DNA of 14,159 nt from Chloroflexota bacterium (GTDB lineage: Bacteria; Chloroflexota; Ktedonobacteria; Ktedonobacterales; Ktedonobacteraceae): the NCBI GenBank assembly GCA_005881295.1, contig VBHS01000275.1, forward strand, positions 1 through 14,159, in the 5' to 3' direction. The notes under the pieces are model-generated. The model was not told the DNA's origin, made no database searches, and was given only the letters and a program-made list of their open reading frames with translations. Shown here piece after piece: positions 1 to 7,100 of the stretch (the first letter of the stretch is position 1; every line of letters begins with the position of its first letter). Made by a program: the position numbers and the translations under genes.

Positions 1-1857
1 CTATTCGCACTCAGCTTGACTTTGACTTTGCCGGCAATAGCCAGCGCGCATGCGATCTTGCTGCGCTCTGACCCGGCAAAGGACGCGGTGTTGAACGGGG
101 CACCGCAACAGGTGCGCATGTGGTTTAGCGAAGACCTGAACCCGGCTTTCACTACTGCGGCCGTTGTCAATGCAAAGAACCAGCCTGTTGACCAGAAAGA
201 TGCCCATGTCGCGGCGGGCGATTCGAAAGAGATGGATATCAGCCTGAAGGCAAATTTACCTCCCTCGGTCTATATCGTTATTTACCGCACCGATTCCGCC
301 GAGGATGGTCATATCCTGCGCGGCTCATTTATCTTCACGGTTGCCAATCCCGATGGCAGTTTGCCGACGCTCAACCCCAATACTATTCCAGGGCAAAATG
401 TGTTGAGTGGCGGTAATCCGACGGGGCTTTACACGGGTCAACTCGATGTTCCAACAACGTTCAGCCTGATCATGATCACACTGGTCGAGCTTGGTGCGGT
501 CTTCTGGGTAGGAGCACAACTCTTTCTGATCTTCGTGCTTCAACTGGCGCCAACCAATGACGCTAAACTCAACACCATCAATCAAGAGGTGCAGCAGCGC
601 TTTGAGCACAAATGGTCTGTGCCCGCGCTACTCGTGCTCCTCGTCGCCAACTTCGGCGTCCTGCTGGGGCAGGCGCTTACCATTAGCGGTGGTCAATGGG
701 GAGCCGCCTTCGCACCCTCATTGCTTACAGGTCTCATCTCCAATGGGCGCTTTGGTACGTTCTGGATTGTACGCATGATTGTTATCGCCGTTTTGCTCGC
801 GCTGGCGCTCTTTATGCTGCTGGTCAAACAGCGACCTCGCCTGGTCAATAGCGTGTTGCCATCGATCAACCTGCTGCTTGGAGCATTACTCTTCGCTGCC
901 ATTTCACTGTCGAGCCATGCTTCAGCGGTCAGCAGCAACATCGTGGTGCTGGCAGTGCTGGCGGACTGGCTGCATTTGATGGCCGCGGCACTGTGGGTGG
1001 GCGGCATGCTGTATATAACGACAACGTATTTGCCAGTTCTTACACGTAAGCCAGTCGCTGAACGGGCGCATTCGCTTGTTACGCTGATCCCCTACTTTTC
1101 TCCCCTGGCACTCGCTGGCGTGGCTATCATGGCAGTGACAGGGCCATTCAGCGCGACGATTCATCTGAATTCATGGGTACAATTGTTTACTACGGCTTAT
1201 GGGCGCGCCTTGACGGTGAAAATATTGCTGGTCGGCGCGCTGATGACGACCAGCGCGATCCACGTTTTGCTCATCCGGCCACGGCTGAAACGAGAGTATT
1301 ATAAGTATGCCTACGCAATTGAAGGTGTCACCTACAACCAGGCCAGGCAGGTGAAGCTGCGCGAAGGGCGCATGACAACGCTCACGCGACGCCTGATGGG
1401 GGTACTGCGCTGGGAGCCGTTGCTGGGCGTGGGGGTAATTGTCTGCGTGGGACTGATGAACGTTTTCGCGGGCACGCTCACACCTATTGCTGCACCCACG
1501 CAGCCTACGACGACAAAACCGGTCGCAGCATTCAACACGACGGTGAAGACAACGGATAACAAGTTTACGGTGAAGCTGAATGTCAATCCCAACCGCTTCG
1601 GCACCAATATCTTTACCGTGACGGTGATAGATAACAGTACCGGGAAGCCAACCAGCAATGTCGGCGTATCGCTGTATACAACGATGCTGGATATGGATAT
1701 GGGGACCGATTCCGTCAATTTGAGTCCCGACGGCAAAGGGCACTTTAGTTCGCCCGGTGACCTCAGTATGGGTGGGCATTGGCAGATACGTATCCAGATT
1801 CGCACACCTGATAATACGCTCCATGAGACAAAAGTTAAGCTTTTCACGCCGTTTTAA
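1..1857 (+). CDS. CopC-CopD-YtkA/FixH-like fusion membrane protein, 5' partial
   Basis: Probable copper-resistance or copper-uptake protein of the cell envelope. The frame is open to the left edge, and the first visible codons are already the hydrophobic core of a signal peptide, so the true start lies upstream; the TTG at 16 is internal. The signal ends in an ASA-HA cleavage site, which would put His (codon at 49) at the mature N-terminus, as in CopC, where this His ligates copper. A CopC beta-sandwich follows, ending in an EDGHILRGSFIF segment that matches the family's DGH motif. Next come about eight to nine membrane segments of CopD type (roughly positions 450-1480). The last 110 or so residues form an extracytoplasmic YtkA/FixH-like domain with a Met-rich LDMDMG turn. 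The stop is 10 bases before the next gene, so an operon is likely. The copper substrate is inferred from the family. The triple-domain fusion is seen directly. Confidence 0.88.
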   Translation, partial: LFALSLTLTLPAIASAHAILLRSDPAKDAVLNGAPQQVRMWFSEDLNPAFTTAAVVNAKNQPVDQKDAHVAAGDSKEMDISLKANLPPSVYIVIYRTDSAEDGHILRGSFIFTVANPDGSLPTLNPNTIPGQNVLSGGNPTGLYTGQLDVPTTFSLIMITLVELGAVFWVGAQLFLIFVLQLAPTNDAKLNTINQEVQQRFEHKWSVPALLVLLVANFGVLLGQALTISGGQWGAAFAPSLLTGLISNGRFGTFWIVRMIVIAVLLALALFMLLVKQRPRLVNSVLPSINLLLGALLFAAISLSSHASAVSSNIVVLAVLADWLHLMAAALWVGGMLYITTTYLPVLTRKPVAERAHSLVTLIPYFSPLALAGVAIMAVTGPFSATIHLNSWVQLFTTAYGRALTVKILLVGALMTTSAIHVLLIRPRLKREYYKYAYAIEGVTYNQARQVKLREGRMTTLTRRLMGVLRWEPLLGVGVIVCVGLMNVFAGTLTPIAAPTQPTTTKPVAAFNTTVKTTDNKFTVKLNVNPNRFGTNIFTVTVIDNSTGKPTSNVGVSLYTTMLDMDMGTDSVNLSPDGKGHFSSPGDLSMGGHWQIRIQIRTPDNTLHETKVKLFTPF

Positions 1858-1867
1858 GAGAGTTTTT

Positions 1868-2953
1868 ATGAATGTCAAGAAAATAATGGGGTTGCTGCCC
1901 TATCTCGGGCTTATTTGTATGATGGGCCTGTTCAGTGCCTGTAGTACAGGTAGTAACGGGCCTGCTGCTCAGCAAACACCGGCATCTACCGCAGAGAATG
2001 TGAACGGTTTTGGCACAGCGGCCAATCACGTTCACTCCTTGATTGCCCTACCAAATCATCTGCTGGTGCTGGCGACTCATTATGGTTTGTTTCGGTCAGA
2101 GGATGACGGCGCCACATGGGTAAAGGTCGCGGCCGGCAATAACCAGCTCATGCAGGGGCTGATGACCTACTCGCTGAACTACAATCCACTTAATCCAAAG
2201 CGTATGTACGTATTAACGCAGGTCGCTGTAAACCCTCATACTGGAACGCTGGGACTCTACACAAGCGCTGACCAGGGAAAAACCTGGAAACTGGCGATTG
2301 CCACCGCGAGCATTACGCCTGGCGCCATCTACCTGGAAGAGCCGGGCAACGATACTCCTGACGAGGTCTACATTTACCTGCCCGACCTGGGCGCGCTGGG
2401 ATTAAAGGTCAGCACGGATGCCGGACAGCACTTTTCCAATACAGGGACATTACCTTTCGGAAATATTCTGGGATTGCTGGCGGTTCCCGGTGCGCCGGGA
2501 CAGCTGCTGGCATATAGCGGTGATGGCCTGGCGCGCAGCAGCGACGGAGGAGCGCACTGGCAGGTCGTCAAGGGCATCAACGGCGGGATAGAGGATATGG
2601 CAACCGCCGGGCCTCATAGCCCTATCTACGCTTCAGGTGATGAAGGGATCTTCTCCTCGCTTGATGGAGGGAAAAGCTTTCAACTGGTGGCCCCGCAAAT
2701 CAATTATGCCTCGCTGACCGTTTCGCCGTTGGAATCGCGCTATGTTTATGGAAAGACCGGGCTTGCCGTCTATCAGAGTTCAGATGGTGGTCGCACGTGG
2801 AACACTCTACCGCACATCAGCGGCAACCTCGCCGTGCTGGCGGCTGATCCAGGTAACGCCTCGATGGTCTATCTTTCTCTCTCTTACCCTACCGCGGTCT
2901 ACCAGTTACAGCAGAATCGCGCGGGCTGGCATTCGCTCACGCCGCAACCATAG
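1868..2953 (+). CDS. Asp-box (BNR/sortilin-like) beta-propeller lipoprotein
   Basis: Predicted 361-residue lipoprotein on the outer face of the membrane. I chose ATG 1868 because it is preceded by AAGAGAG five bases upstream and gives a clean signal peptide with lipobox LFSAC (lipidated Cys25). The frame stays open back to 1757, but that stretch overlaps the previous gene and has no signal sequence. Six Asp-box motifs (S-x-D-x-G-x-T-W type) are visible: SEDDGATW, SADQGKTW, STDAGQHF, SSDGGAHW, SLDGGKSF and SSDGGRTW. This is the repeat pattern of BNR/Vps10-sortilin beta-propellers. The segment before the first box (HVHSLIALPNHLLVLATHYGLFRS) is typical of the bacterial F510_1955-like glycosyl-hydrolase-like group. 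No glycosidase active site can be assigned, so enzymatic activity is not claimed. It lies 10 bases after the CopC-CopD fusion and 20 bases before another propeller gene, suggesting a joint extracytoplasmic, possibly copper-linked, role. Confidence 0.85.
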   Translation: MNVKKIMGLLPYLGLICMMGLFSACSTGSNGPAAQQTPASTAENVNGFGTAANHVHSLIALPNHLLVLATHYGLFRSEDDGATWVKVAAGNNQLMQGLMTYSLNYNPLNPKRMYVLTQVAVNPHTGTLGLYTSADQGKTWKLAIATASITPGAIYLEEPGNDTPDEVYIYLPDLGALGLKVSTDAGQHFSNTGTLPFGNILGLLAVPGAPGQLLAYSGDGLARSSDGGAHWQVVKGINGGIEDMATAGPHSPIYASGDEGIFSSLDGGKSFQLVAPQINYASLTVSPLESRYVYGKTGLAVYQSSDGGRTWNTLPHISGNLAVLAADPGNASMVYLSLSYPTAVYQLQQNRAGWHSLTPQP

Positions 2954-2973
2954 CAACGAAGGGTATTCAAACG

Positions 2974-4164
2974 ATGATACACATCTCAGGAAGCTATCGC
3001 ATGCTCCGACTGCTGACCATTGTTTTGATGCTGGCTTTGCTTGCTCTTTCAGGGGTCTTTTCTTCGCGAGCTGCCTACGCGGATGGAGGGGCGCCCAATC
3101 TCGCGTATGTCGCAGGTACAACGAAGGGAATCAGCATAATTGATATAGCACAACAAAAAGTCACCGGTACTTTTACAGTTAGCGGCGATCCACACTCAGT
3201 CATGCTCAGCCTGGATGGACGATTTCTCTATGTTGCCCAACCGGCGCTGGGTCGAATGATCATGCTGGCCGCGAAGACAGGTGCCATTATTTGCAGCGTA
3301 AACTTGCCCGGTCAGCCATCACTCCTGGCTCTAGATCCAACCCCAAACGCGAATGTGCTCTATGCAGCCGACAACGGAGATGATAGTGTGAGAGCGATCG
3401 ACTCCACCAACTGCGCGATCAAACGTACCTTACAGACAGGCAGCCCGGTCTACGGGTTGGCGGTGGCTGCCATCAGTTCAGGCTCATCTGGGAGCAGCAG
3501 CCAGATCTGGGCCTCGGGTACGGACGCGGTGACCATCTTTGATGCGACAGGTAAGCAGCTCGGCACTGTCCCCATCCCTGGTGGGCCGCAGTACCTCAGC
3601 ATTCCTCTGGGGACGATGGCGTACGTCACCACCCGCTCGGGAGCAGTTGACGCCATAGATATCTTCTCTCACAAGGTCTTTCCGCTGATCAGCGGGGGGA
3701 AATACGGCCCGATGGATTACGATGCGATCACCGGAGATGTGTACGTACCTGACCAGCTGCACAAGCAGCTTATCGTACTCACTCCCCTTAGTTCGGGCGG
3801 CAATCCGGTGCCACCTGAGCCAAATCATACCTATCATCTCGGCGTTGCACCGCAGTCGGTGGCGATCACCAGCGACGGGCAACTGGGCTTCGTTGCGTTG
3901 AGCGGGGGGAATGTCGCTATGCTCGATGTGCCTGGGAAGCAAATCGTCAATACGATCTTCGTCGGTGGGAACCCGCACTTTATTGTTACCGGCCTCTACC
4001 CGCCAGTGGTTGGCACCACTCCAGAGCAGACAGCCGTGTGGGGCACGGTCATCAACGTCCTGGCCTATGTCTTCGTGATTGCGCTCTTCATCGTGCCTCT
4101 CCTGATCTTCAGGAGATATAGTCGCGCCGGTGGCAAGGCCAGTGGGATTAAGGATAAAAAGTAA
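2974..4164 (+). CDS. YVTN-type beta-propeller protein with signal peptide and C-terminal membrane anchor
   Basis: Predicted 396-residue secreted, membrane-tethered beta-propeller. The N-terminus has a hydrophobic signal core (LLTIVLMLALLALSGVF) and a likely cleavage after AYA. The body carries repeated YVTN/WD40-like blades: LAYVAGTTKGISIIDIAQQKV, DGRFLYVAQP, NVLYAADNGDDSVRAIDSTN, GFVALSGGNVAMLDVPGKQIVNTIFVGGNPH. The last 50 residues hold one membrane helix (VINVLAYVFVIALFIVPLLIF) and a basic cytoplasmic tail, so the propeller should face outwards. ATG 2974 follows GAAGGG at ten bases. ATG 3001 follows CAGGAAG at seven bases and would give a more usual short signal peptide, so the start is uncertain by nine codons. 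It is the third gene of the copper-linked run and is followed at once by a strong hairpin. Ligand or partner unknown. Confidence 0.83.
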   Translation: MIHISGSYRMLRLLTIVLMLALLALSGVFSSRAAYADGGAPNLAYVAGTTKGISIIDIAQQKVTGTFTVSGDPHSVMLSLDGRFLYVAQPALGRMIMLAAKTGAIICSVNLPGQPSLLALDPTPNANVLYAADNGDDSVRAIDSTNCAIKRTLQTGSPVYGLAVAAISSGSSGSSSQIWASGTDAVTIFDATGKQLGTVPIPGGPQYLSIPLGTMAYVTTRSGAVDAIDIFSHKVFPLISGGKYGPMDYDAITGDVYVPDQLHKQLIVLTPLSSGGNPVPPEPNHTYHLGVAPQSVAITSDGQLGFVALSGGNVAMLDVPGKQIVNTIFVGGNPHFIVTGLYPPVVGTTPEQTAVWGTVINVLAYVFVIALFIVPLLIFRRYSRAGGKASGIKDKK

Positions 4165-4165
4165 T

Positions 4166-4213
4166 AAATGAATATGCACGTTTGTCAGCGCCGACAAACG
4201 TGCATATTCATTT
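4166..4213. terminator. Bidirectional terminator hairpin between convergent operons
   Basis: Two perfectly complementary 21-base arms (4166-4186 and 4193-4213) flank a six-base loop AGCGCC. It begins one base after the stop of the propeller gene and ends 19 bases before the stop of the convergent ABC permease. Read on the - strand the hairpin is followed by a T-rich run (ATTACTTTTTATCC), a usable intrinsic terminator. On the + strand the tail is less T-rich (TTTGTTATGTT). The stem is unusually long and AT-rich at its base. Confidence 0.78.
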
Positions 4214-4232
4214 GTTATGTTAAGAAGATGAC

Positions 4233-5924
4233 TCACTCTCTTGTAGTAATCTCTAAGATTTCTGGGGCTCTGGCAAGCATGCGGGGCGCAACCAGCCAGG
4301 TCACCAGCTGGTGAAAGACGATACCGTAGAGCAGGGCGGCAGGAATCGAGAAGACCCAGACCCAGCGGATGTGAAAGTACAGGGGGAAGAACAACGCCAC
4401 TATGACGGGAGACAATACCACCAGTGACACCCCTAACATCAGGAACGACATCAGTCCACGGATGCATCCAGCATTACCACTCGAGGAGCCCGTGGCCTGA
4501 AAGCCGCGCTGCATCTGGCGCATGCGCTGTGGCAGAAAGACCGATGATACGTTGCCACAGCCGATGACTACTCCAATACCGGCCAGGCCCATAGCCAGAA
4601 CGGGCAGTACAAGAGGCCAACCGTGCGATAGCGCAGCACTCGCCAGCGAGAGTATGAGCAATTCTACGATGCCAATAACTGCCACCGCTAGATTTTTCCC
4701 GAGGAGTATACGAAGCGGCTTAACCGGGAATAAAAAAAGCGTTGTCAGGCTTTGCCTCTCCATGCCGAGTGTGTTGTACGAGAGGGTAAAGACAGAGAAA
4801 AAGACAGCGAGCGGGGCAGAAAACGAAAGGAAGCCCAGGCTGTTAAAAGAGTCGCCTGGATTCAGGAACGGTCCAACCAGAAAGATGATGACGATGTAGA
4901 GCGATGACAGCAGCATGGCCTTCAACTGAGGATCGCGCCAGAAGTACTTCCACTCTTTGATGGCAATGACAAAGACCTGCGTGAAGCCAATGCGCTCCAG
5001 GATGCTTCCACCGGCTACGCGGGGACGCGTGGCAGTGGCTGCGGCTTCAACCGCTGCTGCCCTGGAGGCTTTACGCTGGCGGACACGCACAGCGCCACCA
5101 ACTTCCGGTGTGCTCAGGCTCCGTTCGAGGACACGCGCCCACAGGTAGAGTACAAGGACGGCAGTGACCAGTGAAACGCCCAACCAGGCGAAACTTGCTC
5201 CCCAGTTGCCCAGCGAGGCCTGTTGAATGGCGCTGGCCGTCATGCCTGGAGGTGTCCACTGCAGGTAAAGCGAGAATCTTGCTCGCTCTATATTTGTCAC
5301 AAAATCGCCTGTGCCTATTCCGCGCAACAGTAGCTGCTGGATGAGGTAGCACGACATGGAAAAGAGCGCGATCAGGATGATACTCAGGTCGCGGAAACGA
5401 CGGCTCTGTAAGGTGCTCATCAATGCTGCCAGTACCAGTTGACTTATACCTACTACCTGCGCATAAAAAATGAGCACGGCCACAAGGGTGAGCAGAGCGA
5501 CGGGCAGTGAACTTGCCCAACCTGCCACGACTGCGACGAAGACCAGGATAAGCCCAAGCATGGGGATGTCCAGCAGGGTTGAGAAGAGCAGGCTGACCAT
5601 CAGTTCAGAACGAGTAAGGGGGAAGAGCAGCAACTTGGAGACATCCAGGCCCTCGTTGACGGTAAATTCGAGCAACGGCAGCGCCATCCACAACAGGTAG
5701 ACGACCGTCAGCACCAGAAACAATATTTCCGCGTTGGCCGGAGCTGGAAGGAAGCGATAGGCGATGTAGGTGACAAGGGCAATTCCTGCGAAAAGGGGGA
5801 ATCCAAAGACGACCATAAAAATGGTCGAGATAATACGCGATTTTTCGCGAGTAAAGCCGCGCAGGAAGAGCTTCCAGCGCAGCCAGAAAAGCCAGCGTAT
5901 TTTATCAGGATGAATGACCAGCAT
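4233..5924 (-). CDS. ABC-2-type transporter permease (exporter membrane subunit)
   Basis: 563-residue polytopic membrane protein, partner of the ATPase encoded 19 bases upstream. Hydrophobic segments are seen near residues 35-57, 68-88, 105-155, 180-200, 235-262, 335-355, 365-385, 405-465 and 500-550, roughly 11-12 spans, with basic cytoplasmic loops (around 265-300 and 470-490). The N-terminal basic/aromatic stretch (IRWLFWLRWKLFLRGF) before the first span is typical of ABC-2 exporter permeases. ATG 5924 is preceded by AAAGGGGA at about seven bases, a strong ribosome site. The length fits a full-size ABC-2 permease, so the transporter may be one ATPase dimer with one or two of these subunits. 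Substrate unknown: the sequence does not tell lipid, peptide, antibiotic or Na+ export apart. The gene ends against the shared terminator hairpin. Confidence 0.85.
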   Translation of the reverse strand: MLVIHPDKIRWLFWLRWKLFLRGFTREKSRIISTIFMVVFGFPLFAGIALVTYIAYRFLPAPANAEILFLVLTVVYLLWMALPLLEFTVNEGLDVSKLLLFPLTRSELMVSLLFSTLLDIPMLGLILVFVAVVAGWASSLPVALLTLVAVLIFYAQVVGISQLVLAALMSTLQSRRFRDLSIILIALFSMSCYLIQQLLLRGIGTGDFVTNIERARFSLYLQWTPPGMTASAIQQASLGNWGASFAWLGVSLVTAVLVLYLWARVLERSLSTPEVGGAVRVRQRKASRAAAVEAAATATRPRVAGGSILERIGFTQVFVIAIKEWKYFWRDPQLKAMLLSSLYIVIIFLVGPFLNPGDSFNSLGFLSFSAPLAVFFSVFTLSYNTLGMERQSLTTLFLFPVKPLRILLGKNLAVAVIGIVELLILSLASAALSHGWPLVLPVLAMGLAGIGVVIGCGNVSSVFLPQRMRQMQRGFQATGSSSGNAGCIRGLMSFLMLGVSLVVLSPVIVALFFPLYFHIRWVWVFSIPAALLYGIVFHQLVTWLVAPRMLARAPEILEITTRE

Positions 5925-5943
5925 ATTTTTTCCCCTTTGCTCG

Positions 5944-6798
5944 CTACTCTAACCAGCTCAGATTCTGGTGCTCGCTGCGAGCGCCAACAATAGTAAGAAA
6001 GAGGTCTTCCAGGGTGGCATCCTTCTCCTCGCCGCTGGCGCGCTCACGCAGTTCTTGCAGCGTGCCCTCCGCCACCAGCGTTCCTTGATTGATGATGCCG
6101 ACGCGCGTGCAAAGTCGCTCGACAACCTCCATGATATGAGAAGAGAAAAAGACGGTGGTACCGCGCTGCGTGAGTTCACGCAAGATATCGCGAATGACGC
6201 GCGAGCTGATGGGGTCGATACCTTCAAAGGGCTCATCCAGAAAAATGACCTCGGGACGGTGAATAAGAGCTGCCGCGAGGGCGATCTTCTTGCGCATGCC
6301 AACAGAATAATCGACAATCAGCTTGTCCGCGTCGTCGATTAGCGTCAACACCTGCAAGAGATCTTCCGCCCTGCGCCGGATGTCCCCTGCAGGAATGCCA
6401 TACATGTGACCGGCAAAGACGAGGAATTCTCTGCCACTCAAGCGTTCATAGATATTCAGAACCTCCGGGAGGACGCCCATCAAGGAGTGTGCCCGGATGG
6501 GATCCTTCCACACATCGACGCCGCCCACCCAGACGGAGCCGGAGGTAGGGCGCAGCAAGCCGACCATCATTTTAATCGTGGTGCTTTTCCCCGCGCCGTT
6601 TGGTCCCAGGAAGCCGTAAAACTCACCCCGTTGTACGGTCAAATTCAGGTGATTGACCGCCATTTTCTGACCGAATACACGAACCAGGTCGCGCGCCATA
6701 ACGGCTGGCGCGTTACTGCTGCTTGCCTCCATATGAGGAGGCTGTAGGGCCTGATTTGTTGTAGCCGCTGCATTTGCTTCGCCTGGAAATGTCGTCAT
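5944..6798 (-). CDS. ABC transporter ATP-binding protein (ABC-2 exporter type)
   Basis: 284-residue ATPase that would power the permease encoded 19 bases downstream. The motifs are complete: Walker A GPNGAGKST (65-73), the Q-loop region with the ABC-2-exporter-type LPE (110-112, Glu where importers have Gln), signature YSVGM (164-168), Walker B VIFLDEP (184-190), and the H-loop His221 in FFSSH. These are the usual features of the CcmA/drug-export branch. About 33 residues precede the nucleotide-binding domain and are low in complexity. ATG 6798 has AAGGAAG ten bases upstream, but Met23 or Met34 could also be the start. A TTGACA/TATGCT promoter lies 65-94 bases upstream. It is divergently transcribed from the sugar importer. 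Substrate unknown. Confidence 0.9.
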   Translation of the reverse strand: MTTFPGEANAAATTNQALQPPHMEASSSNAPAVMARDLVRVFGQKMAVNHLNLTVQRGEFYGFLGPNGAGKSTTIKMMVGLLRPTSGSVWVGGVDVWKDPIRAHSLMGVLPEVLNIYERLSGREFLVFAGHMYGIPAGDIRRRAEDLLQVLTLIDDADKLIVDYSVGMRKKIALAAALIHRPEVIFLDEPFEGIDPISSRVIRDILRELTQRGTTVFFSSHIMEVVERLCTRVGIINQGTLVAEGTLQELRERASGEEKDATLEDLFLTIVGARSEHQNLSWLE

Positions 6799-6826
6799 AT
6801 GCTTTCATCTTCCTTGATTACACGCT

Positions 6827-6856
6827 CTATTTGCTCATGAGATATAACTATTTGCT
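6827..6856. repeat. 9-bp direct repeat, CTATTTGCT, at 21-bp spacing
   Basis: Two identical copies of CTATTTGCT (6827-6835 and 6848-6856) start exactly 21 bases apart, about two helical turns. The right copy covers the predicted start site of the ABC exporter transcript and the left copy is inside its leader. The arrangement suits a regulator bound on one face of the DNA. A 9-mer can repeat by chance in 300 bases (rough odds one in six), so this is only a candidate operator. Confidence 0.35.
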
Positions 6857-6862
6857 ATAGGA

Positions 6863-6892
6863 AGCATAACATCAGGAGTTTGGTCCTGTCAA
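6863..6892 (-). promoter_or_regulatory. Leftward sigma70-type promoter for the ABC exporter operon
   Basis: On the - strand a perfect -35 TTGACA (6892-6887) is followed after 18 bases by TATGCT (6868-6863), four of six matches to the -10 consensus. Transcription would start near 6856, giving a leader of about 58 bases to ATG 6798. Confidence 0.6.
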
Positions 6893-6923
6893 GTTGATTA
6901 TAATGAAGGGCGAGGAAGAAACA

Positions 6924-6952
6924 TTGCTCAAGGCAGTAATACCTGCTATACT
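6924..6952 (+). promoter_or_regulatory. Rightward extended -10 promoter for the sugar importer operon
   Basis: TTGCTC (6924-6929), a 17-base spacer and TATACT (6947-6952, five of six matches), with the extended -10 element TGC directly before it. The extended -10 makes up for the weak -35. A small dyad GCAG-N6-CTGC sits in the spacer, and TCAAC-N2-GTTGA (6955-6966) lies over the predicted start near 6959; either could be an operator. The leader to ATG 7101 is about 140 bases. Confidence 0.6.
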
Positions 6953-7008
6953 TTTCAACTGGTTGATACTCGCTGACACTGTTGTTGAGGGAAAGAAGGT
7001 ATGTTACC

Positions 7009-7089
7009 ATGCGTACATTCCAGGGAACGGTAAGTCAATCGGCAAAAGCTGAAGATGGTTCATCTTTACTTCGGAGTGATCTCCGGTAA
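7009..7089 (+). CDS. Possible 26-codon leader ORF ahead of the binding-protein gene
   Basis: ATG 7009 is preceded by AAGAAGG with nine bases of spacing and reads 26 codons (starting MRTFQG, ending LLRSDLR) to TAA at 7087-7089. That stop is the first part of the TAAGGAGG ribosome site of the binding protein at 7101. It lies wholly inside the predicted leader transcript. The peptide has no recognisable domain, signal or run of a single amino acid. It could couple translation to the next gene or be a chance ORF; the placement of the stop is the main argument for it. Confidence 0.35.
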   Translation: MRTFQGTVSQSAKAEDGSSLLRSDLR

Positions 7090-7094
7090 GGAGG
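7072..7094 (+). promoter_or_regulatory. Competing short hairpins and strong ribosome site of the binding-protein gene
   Basis: TAAGGAGG (7087-7094) is an almost perfect ribosome site, seven bases before ATG 7101. CTCC (7081-7084) can pair with GGAG of that site (7090-7093) across a five-base loop. The same CTCCG can instead pair with CGGAG (7072-7076) across TGAT. The two foldings exclude each other, which is the logic of a translational switch. The stems are only four to five base pairs, so regulation is speculative. Confidence 0.35.
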
Positions 7095-7100
7095 AACATT

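Larger units (their letters stand above)
6799..7100. other. Divergent control region between ABC exporter and sugar importer
   Basis: This 302-base stretch holds no full-size gene. It contains a leftward promoter (6863-6892), a rightward promoter (6924-6952), a 9-bp direct repeat (6827-6835 and 6848-6856), a small dyad at the rightward start site, a possible leader ORF (7009-7089), and competing short hairpins at the importer ribosome site. The two -35 boxes are 31 bases apart, so one regulator could affect both operons. That last point is inference. Confidence 0.6.

Noticed and set aside
1757..1867. Upstream start for the Asp-box lipoprotein
   Set aside because: It would overlap the CopC-CopD fusion by about 100 bases and put 37 residues before the signal peptide. 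ATG 1868 has a ribosome site and a correct lipoprotein signal.
1171..1878. 235-codon open frame on the - strand under the CopC-CopD fusion
   Set aside because: Antisense to a well-supported membrane protein; product composition (Arg/His/Cys-rich) is typical of a shadow frame.
3484..4467. 327-codon open frame on the - strand over the YVTN propeller and permease ends
   Set aside because: It spans the terminator hairpin and lies antisense to two genes with clear domains. Its product is rich in Arg/His/Pro with no domain or hydrophobic pattern, so it is a shadow frame.
6899..6904. Perfect TATAAT as a further promoter
   Set aside because: No -35 element at a workable distance on either strand. 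ATTATAAT is self-complementary and may just be AT-rich DNA between the two promoters.
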